33,834 nucleotides of DNA, taken from contig QQNE01000043.1 of assembly GCA_003402735.1 (NCBI GenBank), positions 1-33,834 on the forward strand, read 5' to 3'. The stretch comes from Verrucomicrobiota bacterium. Its GTDB lineage: Bacteria; Verrucomicrobiota; Verrucomicrobiia; Verrucomicrobiales; DEV007. A program made the position numbers and the translations under genes. Shown in pieces: positions 16,063 through 24,547 of the stretch. The notes under the pieces are model-generated. The model saw only the letters and a program-made list of their open reading frames with translations. It made no database searches and was not told the DNA's origin. The first letter of the stretch is position 1, and every line of letters begins with the position of its first letter.

Positions 16063-17453
16063 AACGGGTCACCGTCATCGGCGCGGGTCCCGCCGGCCTC
16101 ACCGCAGCCCTGGAACTCTGTCGGCTCGGGTGCGATGTCGAAGTCTTCGAGGCTTCGCCGCACGTCGGTGGCATGGCCCGATCGTTCCCTCTTTGGGGCG
16201 TGCCGGTCGACCTCGGTCCGCACCGCTTCTTCACCCGGGATCCCCGGATCACCCAATTCTGGCTCGACCTCGCGGGCGAGGACTTCGAACTGGTGAACCG
16301 TCTCACCCGGATTCACTACCGCGGCCGCTTCTACGATTATCCGCTCCGTCCGGCCAACGCGCTCGCCAACCTGGGTTGGGGGGAAGCGGCGCGCTGTGGC
16401 GGGAGCTACCTGAGGGAAAAGGTGAACCGGGCGCTTTCCCGGAAGCAGCCGGACAATTTTGAAGAATGGGTGGTCTCGGCCTTCGGCCAGCGCCTTTACG
16501 AACTGTTCTTTCAGGCCTACAGCGAAAAGCTCTGGGGCATCCCGTGCCGGGACCTGGACATCGATTTCGCCGCCCAACGCATCCAACGCTTCTCGCTGGG
16601 ACGAGCCCTCCTCGCCGCCTTCGGTTGGGAGCGATCCTCGCACAAGACGCTGACCTCGACCTTTGCCCATCCGGTGCAGGGGTGCGGCGTGATTTATGAG
16701 CGGATGGCCACCCGCATCCTGGCCGCGGGAGGACGGATTCACCTCTCGACCCCGATCGCCGGAATCAATCGGGCGGGCGATGGCGTGATCCTGGCCGACG
16801 GCACGACGCGGAGTTGTGATCACCTCGTCTCCACGATGCCGCTGACCCAGCTTTGCCGCAGCCTGCCGGATGCTCCGGGACCGATTCTCCAGGCCCTCGA
16901 TCAACTGCACTACCGGAACACCATTCTCGTTTACCTCCGGGTGGCCCATGACCGGCTGTTCCCGGACCAGTGGGTCTACGTGCAGACGCCGGAACTTCGG
17001 CTCGGAAGGATCACGAACTTTCGCAACTGGCCGAGCGGTCGGCGCGATGCCTCCGGCACTTCGATCCTGGCCCTGGAATACTGGTGTGATCGGGGGAGCG
17101 ACCTTTGGACATCGGACGATGCCGCGTTGATCGCCCTGGGCGAACGCGAACTGGCCCGAACCGGACTCCTGCAAAACGCCCCGGTCCTGGACGGCCACGT
17201 CGTCCGACTGCCGTGCTGTTATCCGGTCTATCGCAAAGGCTACCGGGAATGGCTGCACCCGGTCATTGCCTTCCTGCGGCAAAACCATCCTGGGATTCAT
17301 GCCATCGGACGGTATGGAGCCTTCAAATACAACAACCAGGATCACAGCATCCTCATGGGCATCCTGGCCGCGGAAAATATCGCCCACGGCACCACCCACA
17401 ATCTCTGGGAGATCAACACGGATTACGGTGTCTACCAGGAAAGCGGGAGCTGA
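16059..17453 (+). CDS. FAD-dependent oxidoreductase, UDP-galactopyranose-mutase/amine-oxidase-like
   Basis: The 464-residue flavoprotein begins with the FAD-binding Rossmann motif VIGAGPAG (6-13), followed by VFEASPHVGGMARSF and LGPHRFF, typical of the amine oxidase/protoporphyrinogen oxidase/UDP-galactopyranose mutase clan. The central block with YDYPLRPANAL, FGQRLYELFF and SEKLWGIPC is characteristic of the unnamed subgroup found in bacterial exopolysaccharide clusters. It has no signal peptide and is cytoplasmic. Its ATG overlaps the stop of the glycosyltransferase (ATGA), so the pair probably acts on the same glycan, for instance in ring contraction or oxidation of a nucleotide- or lipid-linked sugar; that role is inferred. 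A genuine mutase is usually about 370-400 residues, so I do not name it glf. Confidence 0.85.
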   Translation: MKRVTVIGAGPAGLTAALELCRLGCDVEVFEASPHVGGMARSFPLWGVPVDLGPHRFFTRDPRITQFWLDLAGEDFELVNRLTRIHYRGRFYDYPLRPANALANLGWGEAARCGGSYLREKVNRALSRKQPDNFEEWVVSAFGQRLYELFFQAYSEKLWGIPCRDLDIDFAAQRIQRFSLGRALLAAFGWERSSHKTLTSTFAHPVQGCGVIYERMATRILAAGGRIHLSTPIAGINRAGDGVILADGTTRSCDHLVSTMPLTQLCRSLPDAPGPILQALDQLHYRNTILVYLRVAHDRLFPDQWVYVQTPELRLGRITNFRNWPSGRRDASGTSILALEYWCDRGSDLWTSDDAALIALGERELARTGLLQNAPVLDGHVVRLPCCYPVYRKGYREWLHPVIAFLRQNHPGIHAIGRYGAFKYNNQDHSILMGILAAENIAHGTTHNLWEINTDYGVYQESGS

Positions 17454-17540
17454 CCCCGCCCACCGCAGCCCGTGACGATCACGCCTCACCAGTTGCAAGC
17501 CCCTGCTCCCGGCCTATGATGAGAGGGTCCCAGCCAGCTT

Positions 17541-20500
17541 ATGAGCGATTCTCCTGCCGCCGACGATTCGAATGGGTTACCTCTCCTGCTGCTCATTCAC
17601 GGCACCAGCGCCGGGCACGACGCCGACGAGGGAGAGCGGTGGTGGCAACAGGGCAGTCCCGCCTGGACAGCGTTCGAGGAGCGGCTCGGCAAGGACGTGG
17701 ACATTCCCGACAGCACCGACCAGGAAATCTTCCACTGGAGCGGTGAAAATGGGGAACGGGCCAGGCATCAGGCGGCCATCGACCTGCTCGAAAAAATCCT
17801 CGGGTTTGAACGTCAGGGTCGGGCCTATCACCTCATCGGTCACAGCCATGGGGGCTCGGTGATTTGGCTGGCCCTGCAACTGGCGGTGAAGCGCCGTTGG
17901 TCTTCTGCAAAGGATCAAGACTTGCTGCACCTCAAAGGTTTGCGCAGTTGGGCAACCGTCGGAACCCCGTTTCTCCAGTTCCAGGGCTCGTTCCTCGGTC
18001 AATGGCAGGGCAAGGTCATCGCCGCCCTCACGTTCCTCTTCGTGGCCGGGATGCTCGCCTTTCTGGCCTGGCATCTCAACCATCGCTTCGAGCTCACCTC
18101 CCATTGGGAAGAATTTCGCGCCGCCCGACAGGAGACCCACGCGGTGGAAAACGCGGCCCAGGCCAACGAATCGGTGCGCGACGCCAAGACCGTGTCCGAC
18201 AAGCTGGCGCTGCGCGGTCGGGAACAGATCCTGGAAACCGGGGAACGGTTTGGGCAGGCGATCGAGGACGAGGTGCTCCGCGTCTCCAGCGTGACGCGTC
18301 CCAACACCATCTTCGACTGGATCCTGCTGGGCGTCATTGGCGTGGCCGCCCCGACCCTGGCTTCGGCCCTGTTCATCGGTCTCACCGCCATCCGCGTGGA
18401 AGCCCAATCGGTGCGGCGCGAGGCGCGCATCAAGAACGAGGCGTTCCTCCAGTTCGGCGAGCGATGGCTCGGAATCTGGTCCAAGGAAGACGAGGCCATC
18501 AACGGACTCCGCGGCTCTCTCCGGCTCTCCGGTCAGGTCATGCCCCGGCTCGCCGTGCCCGATCACCGGGTCTTCATCTCCGACCGCGTCGTTCAGTTCA
18601 ACCGCAAAATCGTCCGGTGGATCATCGCGCCCCTCTATAACCAGTTTGTCGCCCCAAGCGGCGATGAATTCCTCTGGCTCCGAATCTCCAAGAGTGCGCA
18701 GGGCCATGACCGCCCGGGCTGCAGCCTGAGCGATGTCACCGAGGGGCCGATCGCCCTGGCCGGCTTTCGCTACCCGGGGATTCCCGAAGCGCTCGACCGG
18801 AGCCTCATCGAGGGCGCGAACGCCAAGCTCGACAAACGCGCCGGAGCGATTCTGACGAACGCCCGGTCCGCCCTCTCCCAGTATGCCTGGGGCTCCTCCT
18901 CCATGCCGGCCCTCATCGGCGAGCAGACCTCGGTGATGCACGGGGATGAACTCGTTCACACCTCCTATTTCACCCACCCGGAGATCATCGATCTGCTTTC
19001 GCTCCACATCGAACAGGCCAATGCAGCTCCGGCCCCGGAAGAATCCGCTCCGCCGGAAGGTGCCCGGCACGATTCCTGGGTCCAGTGGCTGACCATCTTC
19101 AAGGCCAAGATCAGGGAGGACATCCTTGGGGATCCGACGCTCAAGAGCGGCGGTCTCCCGGAACTCGGACGTCCCAACTGGCTCGCCGTCGTCGCGCTCG
19201 GCCTCTGGCTGAGCGTTCTCTTCCTCACGCCCCTCTACATCTTTCTCGGTGTCACCCACCCGTTGGCCCTCCTCTCCGAAGCCGTCGGTCTCCACTCGAC
19301 CGGCGCGGTGGCCGGATCCCTCCTCGTCGTCTCCATCATCCTCTGTCCCCTCACCGGTCTCGCCCTGAGTTTCCCCGCCGTCCATCGCGCGTCCAGAGGC
19401 GCCCTGCGCGGCTCAGTCGCCAGGTGCATCATCGAACTCAGCCTCTACGCCATTTTCACCGCCGCCATCGGCTTCGGCGGCTGGTACACCTGGGACCGCT
19501 TCTTCAGCAAGGACGATCCCGTCCCCGATCTCGCCCTCGGCTTTCGCGATGCCGAGGGAAATCTCATCACCGCCACCAGCGCGAACATCAAGCTGCGCCA
19601 AATCTCCACTGGTCGGGTCCGCGCCACCATCGATGCCCGCCAAATCCGCGGCATCGCCACCAGCGCCGACCAGAGCAAGGTCGCCTATGCCACCGGAAGC
19701 AGCATCCACGTCATCGAAATGGGCACCCGCAAGCCGTTCTCCGTCATCGATGCCTACGGGGTCAAGAGCATCGCCCTCAACGCCACCGGTTTGCTGATCG
19801 CCAGTGGTCATCGCGACGGCTCGGTCCAGCTTTGGTATTCCCCCACCGGCTCCCGGATCGCGCATCTGGACGGGCATCACGACTGGGTCCGAGCCATCGC
19901 CTTTCACCCCGCAGGCACCTCCCTGGCCTCGGGCGGGGAGGACCGAACCATCCGGATCTGGAACGAGGGGAACAAGACGCGCCAATCCATTCTCCGAGGA
20001 CACACCGGCGCTCTCCGCGCCCTGACTTACAACGCGGACGCCACGCTCCTGGCCAGCGGCGCTCATCAGGACGAACACATCCGGCTCTGGACGGTCGCGG
20101 ACGGCCAACCCGTCCTCTCCCAGGCAGCCCATCCCGGCGGGGTCCGTTCCCTCTGCTTCAACCCGACCGGCACCCTCCTGGCCTCGGGCGGTGAGGACAA
20201 GTGCGTCCGCATCTGGGCCGTCGAAAAAGATTCCCTGGTTCTCCGTCACTCCCTCCCGCCCCATCCGGAAATCATCAGCAGCGTCGTTTTTGATCAAAAC
20301 GGAGGACTGCTCGCCAGCCGTTGCCGCAGCCAGCTCATCAAAATCTGGGACCCGGCCACCGGCAAACTGGTCCGCAGCCTCACCGATTTCGACGCGGAGG
20401 TCAACAGCACGGCCTTTCTCCCGGACTCAAGCGGAGTCTTCATCAGCAGCGACCAAGTTCATGCCCGGGTCGTCGATCCCGACTCCGGAAAAATTCTTAC

Positions 20501-21290
20501 CAGCGTGATGGGGCAAAACAAGACCCTGATCTCCGCCGTGAGCCCGAAAGGCAACTTGCTGGCGACCGCCGACGGCGCCAACGTCCACCTTTGGAACGCC
20601 AAGACCGGCGACTGGATTCGCCAGGTCGGTGACGCTTCCTCGGGGCATTCCGACGATGTCTACGCGCTCGCCTTCAGCCCGGACGGCGCCACCCTGGCCA
20701 GCGGCAGCGACGACAATCGAGTCATCCTCTGGACAGTCGCCACCGGTCTCCCCAAGACGATCCTCGCCGGCCACACCCACTGGGTCCGCGACCTCGCCTT
20801 CAGCCCCAACGGACGGCAACTGGCCAGCGCCAGTTACGACCAGACCATCCGAATTTGGAACAGCGGCAGTGGCGCCCTCATCCACACCTTGACCGGACAC
20901 AACCAAAGCGTCCGCGCGGTCGCCTACCGTTCCGATGGCAAAATGCTCGCCACCGGCGGTCTCGAACCAGCCATCCGCTTGTGGGATCCGGCCACTGGCA
21001 GGGAACTCAACAAACTTGAGGTCACCGAACCGGGAGAGGTCACCGCCCTGGCTTTCCAACCCGGGAGCGAGATCCTGGCATCCGCCGGTCATGGCAACCA
21101 GGTGAGGCTCTGGGACACCGTCAAGGGCACCCCTTTCCTCTCCCTGGAAGGGCACGTTCTCCCCGTGACTTCCCTCGGGTTCGACCCCGACGGCAGCCGC
21201 CTCGCCTCCGGCAGCAAGGATTACACCGTGCGCATCTGGGACCCGGTGACCGGGGGCTTGCTGAACATCATCGGTGACCGGCGCCGCTGA
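17541..21290 (+). CDS. Membrane alpha/beta hydrolase fused to a 14-blade WD40 region
   Basis: This 1249-residue protein has no signal peptide. Residues 10-157 start a lipase-type alpha/beta hydrolase: LIHGT (18-22), nucleophile elbow GHSHGG with S102, and ATVGTPF (138-144). A transmembrane helix (about 158-178), a helical coiled segment (180-255) and a second helix (about 256-284) interrupt it. The hydrolase-like part resumes after that, with candidate catalytic D469 and H473 in HGDELVHTSYF. Three more helices follow near 548-571, 590-612 and 628-650. From about 663 to the end I count 14 WD40-like units (for example SGGEDRTIRIW, SGSDDNRVILW, SASYDQTIRIW), enough for two seven-bladed propellers. 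Five helices would put the propellers and enzyme on opposite membrane faces. The gene starts 87 bases after the flavoprotein gene. I know no characterised protein with this architecture; the substrate is unknown. Confidence 0.85.
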   Translation: MSDSPAADDSNGLPLLLLIHGTSAGHDADEGERWWQQGSPAWTAFEERLGKDVDIPDSTDQEIFHWSGENGERARHQAAIDLLEKILGFERQGRAYHLIGHSHGGSVIWLALQLAVKRRWSSAKDQDLLHLKGLRSWATVGTPFLQFQGSFLGQWQGKVIAALTFLFVAGMLAFLAWHLNHRFELTSHWEEFRAARQETHAVENAAQANESVRDAKTVSDKLALRGREQILETGERFGQAIEDEVLRVSSVTRPNTIFDWILLGVIGVAAPTLASALFIGLTAIRVEAQSVRREARIKNEAFLQFGERWLGIWSKEDEAINGLRGSLRLSGQVMPRLAVPDHRVFISDRVVQFNRKIVRWIIAPLYNQFVAPSGDEFLWLRISKSAQGHDRPGCSLSDVTEGPIALAGFRYPGIPEALDRSLIEGANAKLDKRAGAILTNARSALSQYAWGSSSMPALIGEQTSVMHGDELVHTSYFTHPEIIDLLSLHIEQANAAPAPEESAPPEGARHDSWVQWLTIFKAKIREDILGDPTLKSGGLPELGRPNWLAVVALGLWLSVLFLTPLYIFLGVTHPLALLSEAVGLHSTGAVAGSLLVVSIILCPLTGLALSFPAVHRASRGALRGSVARCIIELSLYAIFTAAIGFGGWYTWDRFFSKDDPVPDLALGFRDAEGNLITATSANIKLRQISTGRVRATIDARQIRGIATSADQSKVAYATGSSIHVIEMGTRKPFSVIDAYGVKSIALNATGLLIASGHRDGSVQLWYSPTGSRIAHLDGHHDWVRAIAFHPAGTSLASGGEDRTIRIWNEGNKTRQSILRGHTGALRALTYNADATLLASGAHQDEHIRLWTVADGQPVLSQAAHPGGVRSLCFNPTGTLLASGGEDKCVRIWAVEKDSLVLRHSLPPHPEIISSVVFDQNGGLLASRCRSQLIKIWDPATGKLVRSLTDFDAEVNSTAFLPDSSGVFISSDQVHARVVDPDSGKILTSVMGQNKTLISAVSPKGNLLATADGANVHLWNAKTGDWIRQVGDASSGHSDDVYALAFSPDGATLASGSDDNRVILWTVATGLPKTILAGHTHWVRDLAFSPNGRQLASASYDQTIRIWNSGSGALIHTLTGHNQSVRAVAYRSDGKMLATGGLEPAIRLWDPATGRELNKLEVTEPGEVTALAFQPGSEILASAGHGNQVRLWDTVKGTPFLSLEGHVLPVTSLGFDPDGSRLASGSKDYTVRIWDPVTGGLLNIIGDRRR

Positions 21291-21342
21291 GCCCCGCACC
21301 GGGGATTGCCTTGCGCTCGTTCCCGTGCCAGGTTCAGCGGTC

Positions 21343-22368
21343 ATGCTAGCCCTCACCCGCCGCCGTTGGATGCAAACCACCGCCTCCACGGCGTTGGGAT
21401 TCCCCTTCATCCAAGCCCAGACACCCGAGATTCTGGGCCAGGGAACGTTTCGCTATCGGCTCGTTCCCGGATGGGGAGTGCTCGACTCAAAAACGCCGGT
21501 GAAGAACGGGCACGGTCTTGTCGTGGATTCCGCCGGCCACGTCATCTTCCTGACGGATCATCCAGCCAACCAGGTCCTGATCTACGACCGCAACGGCCGT
21601 CTCGTGCACAAGTGGGGCACCGAATTCCCGGGCGCCCACGGACTGTCCATTGTCCGCGAGGGCCAACGGGAGGTCCTCTTCCTGACCTGTCTGCAAACTC
21701 ATCGCGTGGTCAAGGCGACGCTCGACGGGGAGATCCTGCAAGAATGGCACTGGCCCGAGACGATCGGCAAATACGAGAACGCGACCCAATTCAAGCCCTC
21801 CTGGACCCTTCATCTGCCCAATGGCCACTTCTTTGTGCTGGACGGCTATGGCCGCGACTACATCCTGCACCACGATGAAGCCGGACATCTCGTAAAGTGT
21901 TTCGGCGGCAGCGAGGGCGGGATCACCCACTGGGGACCTCACGGGGGCCTCGCCGACACCCGGGACCCGGCTCGTCCCGAACTGCTCATCGCCATGAGCG
22001 ATCAGCAGCACCTCCTGCGCCTCGACCTCAACGGAGGCAAGCTCGGCAAAATCGATCTGCCGGGCGGGAACCCGCGTCAGGTGCGCCTTCATGAGGGACA
22101 CTTCTTTGTCGCCCATCTCGCCGACAACTGGCCGGCCGACCGCCAGTCCCGAGGCTTTGTTTCGGTGCTCGACAGCGAACTCCGGGTCGTGGCCAATCTC
22201 GGCGGCAGCACCCCGGAATACGATGGGAGCGGCGTCCTCCGGCACATGCACAACACCTCGCCGATTTTTCTCCATCCGCACGATCTGGCGTTGGATGCGG
22301 AGGGGAGCCTCTACGTGGCGCAATTTGCCTCGGGGAACACTTATCCGCTCAAGTTTGAGCGGCTCTGA
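21343..22368 (+). CDS. Exported NHL-repeat-type beta-propeller protein
   Basis: The 341-residue product starts with a twin-arginine-like leader (TRRRWMQTTASTALG, residues 5-19) and is expected outside the cytoplasm. The mature part has NHL/six-bladed propeller features: NGHGLVVDSAGHVIFLTDHPANQVLIYDR-type strands, HKWG, a PSWTLHLPNGHFFVLDGYG unit and HPHDLALDAEGSLYVAQ at the end. The pattern is shared with the propeller of peptidyl-alpha-hydroxyglycine amidating lyase and with many planctomycete/verrucomicrobial exported proteins; enzyme activity cannot be claimed. The ATG at 21343 is used because the frame's earlier start lies in the preceding gene. It is 52 bases downstream of the WD40 fusion, perhaps co-transcribed, and ends one base from the convergent beta-helix gene. 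Confidence 0.75.
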   Translation: MLALTRRRWMQTTASTALGFPFIQAQTPEILGQGTFRYRLVPGWGVLDSKTPVKNGHGLVVDSAGHVIFLTDHPANQVLIYDRNGRLVHKWGTEFPGAHGLSIVREGQREVLFLTCLQTHRVVKATLDGEILQEWHWPETIGKYENATQFKPSWTLHLPNGHFFVLDGYGRDYILHHDEAGHLVKCFGGSEGGITHWGPHGGLADTRDPARPELLIAMSDQQHLLRLDLNGGKLGKIDLPGGNPRQVRLHEGHFFVAHLADNWPADRQSRGFVSVLDSELRVVANLGGSTPEYDGSGVLRHMHNTSPIFLHPHDLALDAEGSLYVAQFASGNTYPLKFERL

Positions 22369-22369
22369 A

Positions 22370-23617
22370 TCAGGGGTTCAAGTGATTGCGGTTGTCCCGC
22401 ATCAGCGGCGGCTCCGGTTGCGCCCAGCCGCGGGGAGCGCCCAACTCGACCACCGATTTTCCGGTGTTATCATGAATGCGCAGGTTGCCGCTGATCACTC
22501 CGTTCTTCGAGTGGCGCCAGCAATGAATCGCCAAGCCACCGCTCTTGATCACGTTGCCGATCACCTCATATCCATCGAGATTGAAATTGGGCTCGATGGC
22601 GGTCACGGCGGTCTCCATGTAATTGTGATTGCACTTCACGTTGCGCAACTGCCCCCGGAACGATGGATGCCCCAACAGATAGGCCGCCCCGTTTGGATTC
22701 AACGTCCGCGTCCGCTGGATCGTGATATCCTCCGCGTCGAACGACTCCCCCTCCGTCACCGCGCCCCCGGGAAGAAAGCTCCCACTGTGCTCTCCATAAC
22801 ACATGACCGACCGGTTGGTGTCCAACATCGTGATCCCCTCCACGGTCACGCCTCGCACCCTCCCGTGAATCAGGACGCAGGCGTTGATGTTCTTCACCAG
22901 AAACCCAGGCTGCACGTTGCTCGAGCTGTTCAGGTCGATCGTCCCCTTCCCGGTGACGCGCACCTTCGCAATCACCTCCCTCTGCCGACCATGCCCGATG
23001 CGGATGCCATAGGCTTCGGGGCCGTCGTAAGTGACAAACCATCGGCTGCCTTTGTTGTGCCCGGTCCGGCTCCCAAACCGGACCTTGACTCCGTGCGCCA
23101 ATTCCTGCCAGTCCCCCGTCACGGACACCCCGCGATGCGGCGTCTCCCCAAACTTGCTCCCGCCCGGGACAATCTTCGTGCTGCCTTCCGGGTTTTCCAC
23201 GCCGTGAGAGACGCCCCAGGCAAACCGGTCCGCTTCCCCGTTCGCCCCTTCCGTTTCCATCACCACGGTGAAGACCGCGGGCCGACTCCGATCAAATTCC
23301 CCACCCACTGCCAAATCATCAAGCTTCTTCCCCGCATCCTGATCCGTCGTGATCTCCGGCGTCGCCTCCAACTCCGTGGAATGGTCCGCCATCCGCAGCG
23401 TCGCCCCCTTCTGCAACTCGATCTCGAGGGATTTGTCCACGTAGAGCAAGGCGCGGTGCCGCCCCGGTCGGTGTTCATGCGTTCCCGGCAGCAACACGAT
23501 CCGATCCCCCGGTGCCGCCCCATCCACAACCGCTTGCGGGTTGTTTCCGGGCGCAATCAGATGCTCCGCCGCTGGCAGAACGCTCAAAGGGAGAAGAAGG
23601 CCAATCAAGATGCGCAT
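22370..23617 (-). CDS. Secreted right-handed beta-helix protein
   Basis: The 415-residue protein has a Sec signal peptide (MRILIGLLLPLSVLPAA, cleavage near residue 17). The start of the mature chain, PQAVVDGAAPGDRIVLLPGTH, is typical of pectin-lyase-fold proteins, which begin with an N-terminal cap and 'AAxPGDxIxLxPG'. Repeating short beta rungs follow from about residue 215 (VRVTGKGTIDL, GVTVEGITMLD, EDITIQRTRTL, GYEVIGNVI, GVISGNLRIHDN). The fold is that of polysaccharide lyases, but I see no defining catalytic motif, so the activity is open. It is divergent from an IclR-family regulator 125 bases away, a common arrangement for genes of sugar-acid or polysaccharide breakdown. Confidence 0.8.
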   Translation of the reverse strand: MRILIGLLLPLSVLPAAEHLIAPGNNPQAVVDGAAPGDRIVLLPGTHEHRPGRHRALLYVDKSLEIELQKGATLRMADHSTELEATPEITTDQDAGKKLDDLAVGGEFDRSRPAVFTVVMETEGANGEADRFAWGVSHGVENPEGSTKIVPGGSKFGETPHRGVSVTGDWQELAHGVKVRFGSRTGHNKGSRWFVTYDGPEAYGIRIGHGRQREVIAKVRVTGKGTIDLNSSSNVQPGFLVKNINACVLIHGRVRGVTVEGITMLDTNRSVMCYGEHSGSFLPGGAVTEGESFDAEDITIQRTRTLNPNGAAYLLGHPSFRGQLRNVKCNHNYMETAVTAIEPNFNLDGYEVIGNVIKSGGLAIHCWRHSKNGVISGNLRIHDNTGKSVVELGAPRGWAQPEPPLMRDNRNHLNP

Positions 23618-23742
23618 GTTCGGAGGGTTTGGGAGGAATGTTCAAGAAACGCGCAGACAGCAGACCGACCATCTCCGCAGAAGGATCCTGACACTTGCTG
23701 TTTGCTATTTCAAATTTATTTTGATTTCACAAACACACAAAC
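23618..23742. promoter_or_regulatory. Divergent beta-helix/iclR control region with candidate operator
   Basis: The 125-base gap between the divergent genes contains an AT-rich tract at about 23700-23740. Within it TCAAA (23710-23714) and TTTGA (23720-23724) form an interrupted palindrome spaced by five bases, a layout compatible with a dimeric IclR-type operator. No convincing pair of -35/-10 boxes can be fixed in either direction. The operator call is inference. Confidence 0.35.
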
Positions 23743-24516
23743 ATGTCCGTCTCCGACCGCTACCGCGTCCCCATCCTCGATCGGGCCCTCGAACTGCTCG
23801 AACTCCTCGCCAATCACCCGGACGGCCTCACCCTCACCGCCATGACGGAGCGCTTGCGGATGCCGAAAAACAGCGTGTTCCGCATCGCCACCACCCTGAC
23901 CCTGCGCGGCTATGCCACCCGGGACGAACCGTCCAAAGTCTATCGCCTCAGCCCACAACTGCTCTCGCTTGCCCACCGGGCCAGCGGCGCGGAACGCATC
24001 ACCGCTCTGGCCGCGCCCATCCTCACCGCACTCCGCGATGCCTCCCGCGAGACCGCGCTTCTCGGGACCCTGTCAGGCCTGCAAGGTGTGGTTCTCGATC
24101 AGGTTCCCTCGCCCCAGCCGGTCAAGGTCGTGGTGGAGATCGGTCACTCGTTCCCGCTTCACACCGCCGCCCCTGCCAAGGCCATCATCGCGTTTCTGCC
24201 CGCAGAACGGAAGGAGGCCCTCATCTCCGGCATGACGTTCCCCCGACTCACCCGCCACACGTTGACGAGTGCCGCGGCGTTTCGCAGGGAACTGGAAGAG
24301 GTCCGCGCCCGGGGCATCGCCTTCGACCGAGGCGAGGAGAGCGAGACCTTCGCCTGCGTCGCCGCTCCCGTCTTGGATCGTCACCAGCATCCGGTCGCGG
24401 CCCTCTGGATCAGCGGCCCGGCAGACCGGGTCACGCCCGAGCGATCCCTCGCCTTCGGGGAAACGGTGCAGAGCCATGCGCGGGCCTTGTCCGCCAAACT
24501 CGGTTGTCCGGCCTGA
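23743..24516 (+). CDS. IclR-family transcriptional regulator
   Basis: The 257-residue protein has both IclR parts. The N-terminal winged helix-turn-helix covers about 8-65 (PILDRALELLELLA, LTLTAMTERLRMPKNSVFRI, LRGYATRD), and the C-terminal effector domain about 80-250 (GTLSGLQGVVLDQV, FPLHTAAPAKAIIAFLP, GIAFDRGEESETFACVAAPV). IclR proteins bind DNA as dimers and respond to small acids or sugar-acid intermediates. The divergent secreted beta-helix gene is the obvious target, and autoregulation is likely; both are inferred from layout. The start ATG at 23743 follows an A-rich stretch without a Shine-Dalgarno sequence. The effector cannot be told from the sequence. Confidence 0.93.
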   Translation: MSVSDRYRVPILDRALELLELLANHPDGLTLTAMTERLRMPKNSVFRIATTLTLRGYATRDEPSKVYRLSPQLLSLAHRASGAERITALAAPILTALRDASRETALLGTLSGLQGVVLDQVPSPQPVKVVVEIGHSFPLHTAAPAKAIIAFLPAERKEALISGMTFPRLTRHTLTSAAAFRRELEEVRARGIAFDRGEESETFACVAAPVLDRHQHPVAALWISGPADRVTPERSLAFGETVQSHARALSAKLGCPA

Positions 24517-24547
24517 CCCCCGCCGAAGATCCCAGCCCGCATTCGGT

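Noticed and set aside
17577..19385. Long minus-strand open frame opposite the hydrolase-WD40 gene
   Set aside because: Composition is of the shadow type and it overlaps the hydrolase core motifs on the other strand.
21292..21304. CCCCG-CAC-CGGGG hairpin after the WD40 gene
   Set aside because: The stem is only 5 bp with a 3-base loop and no T run follows, so it is not supported as a terminator.
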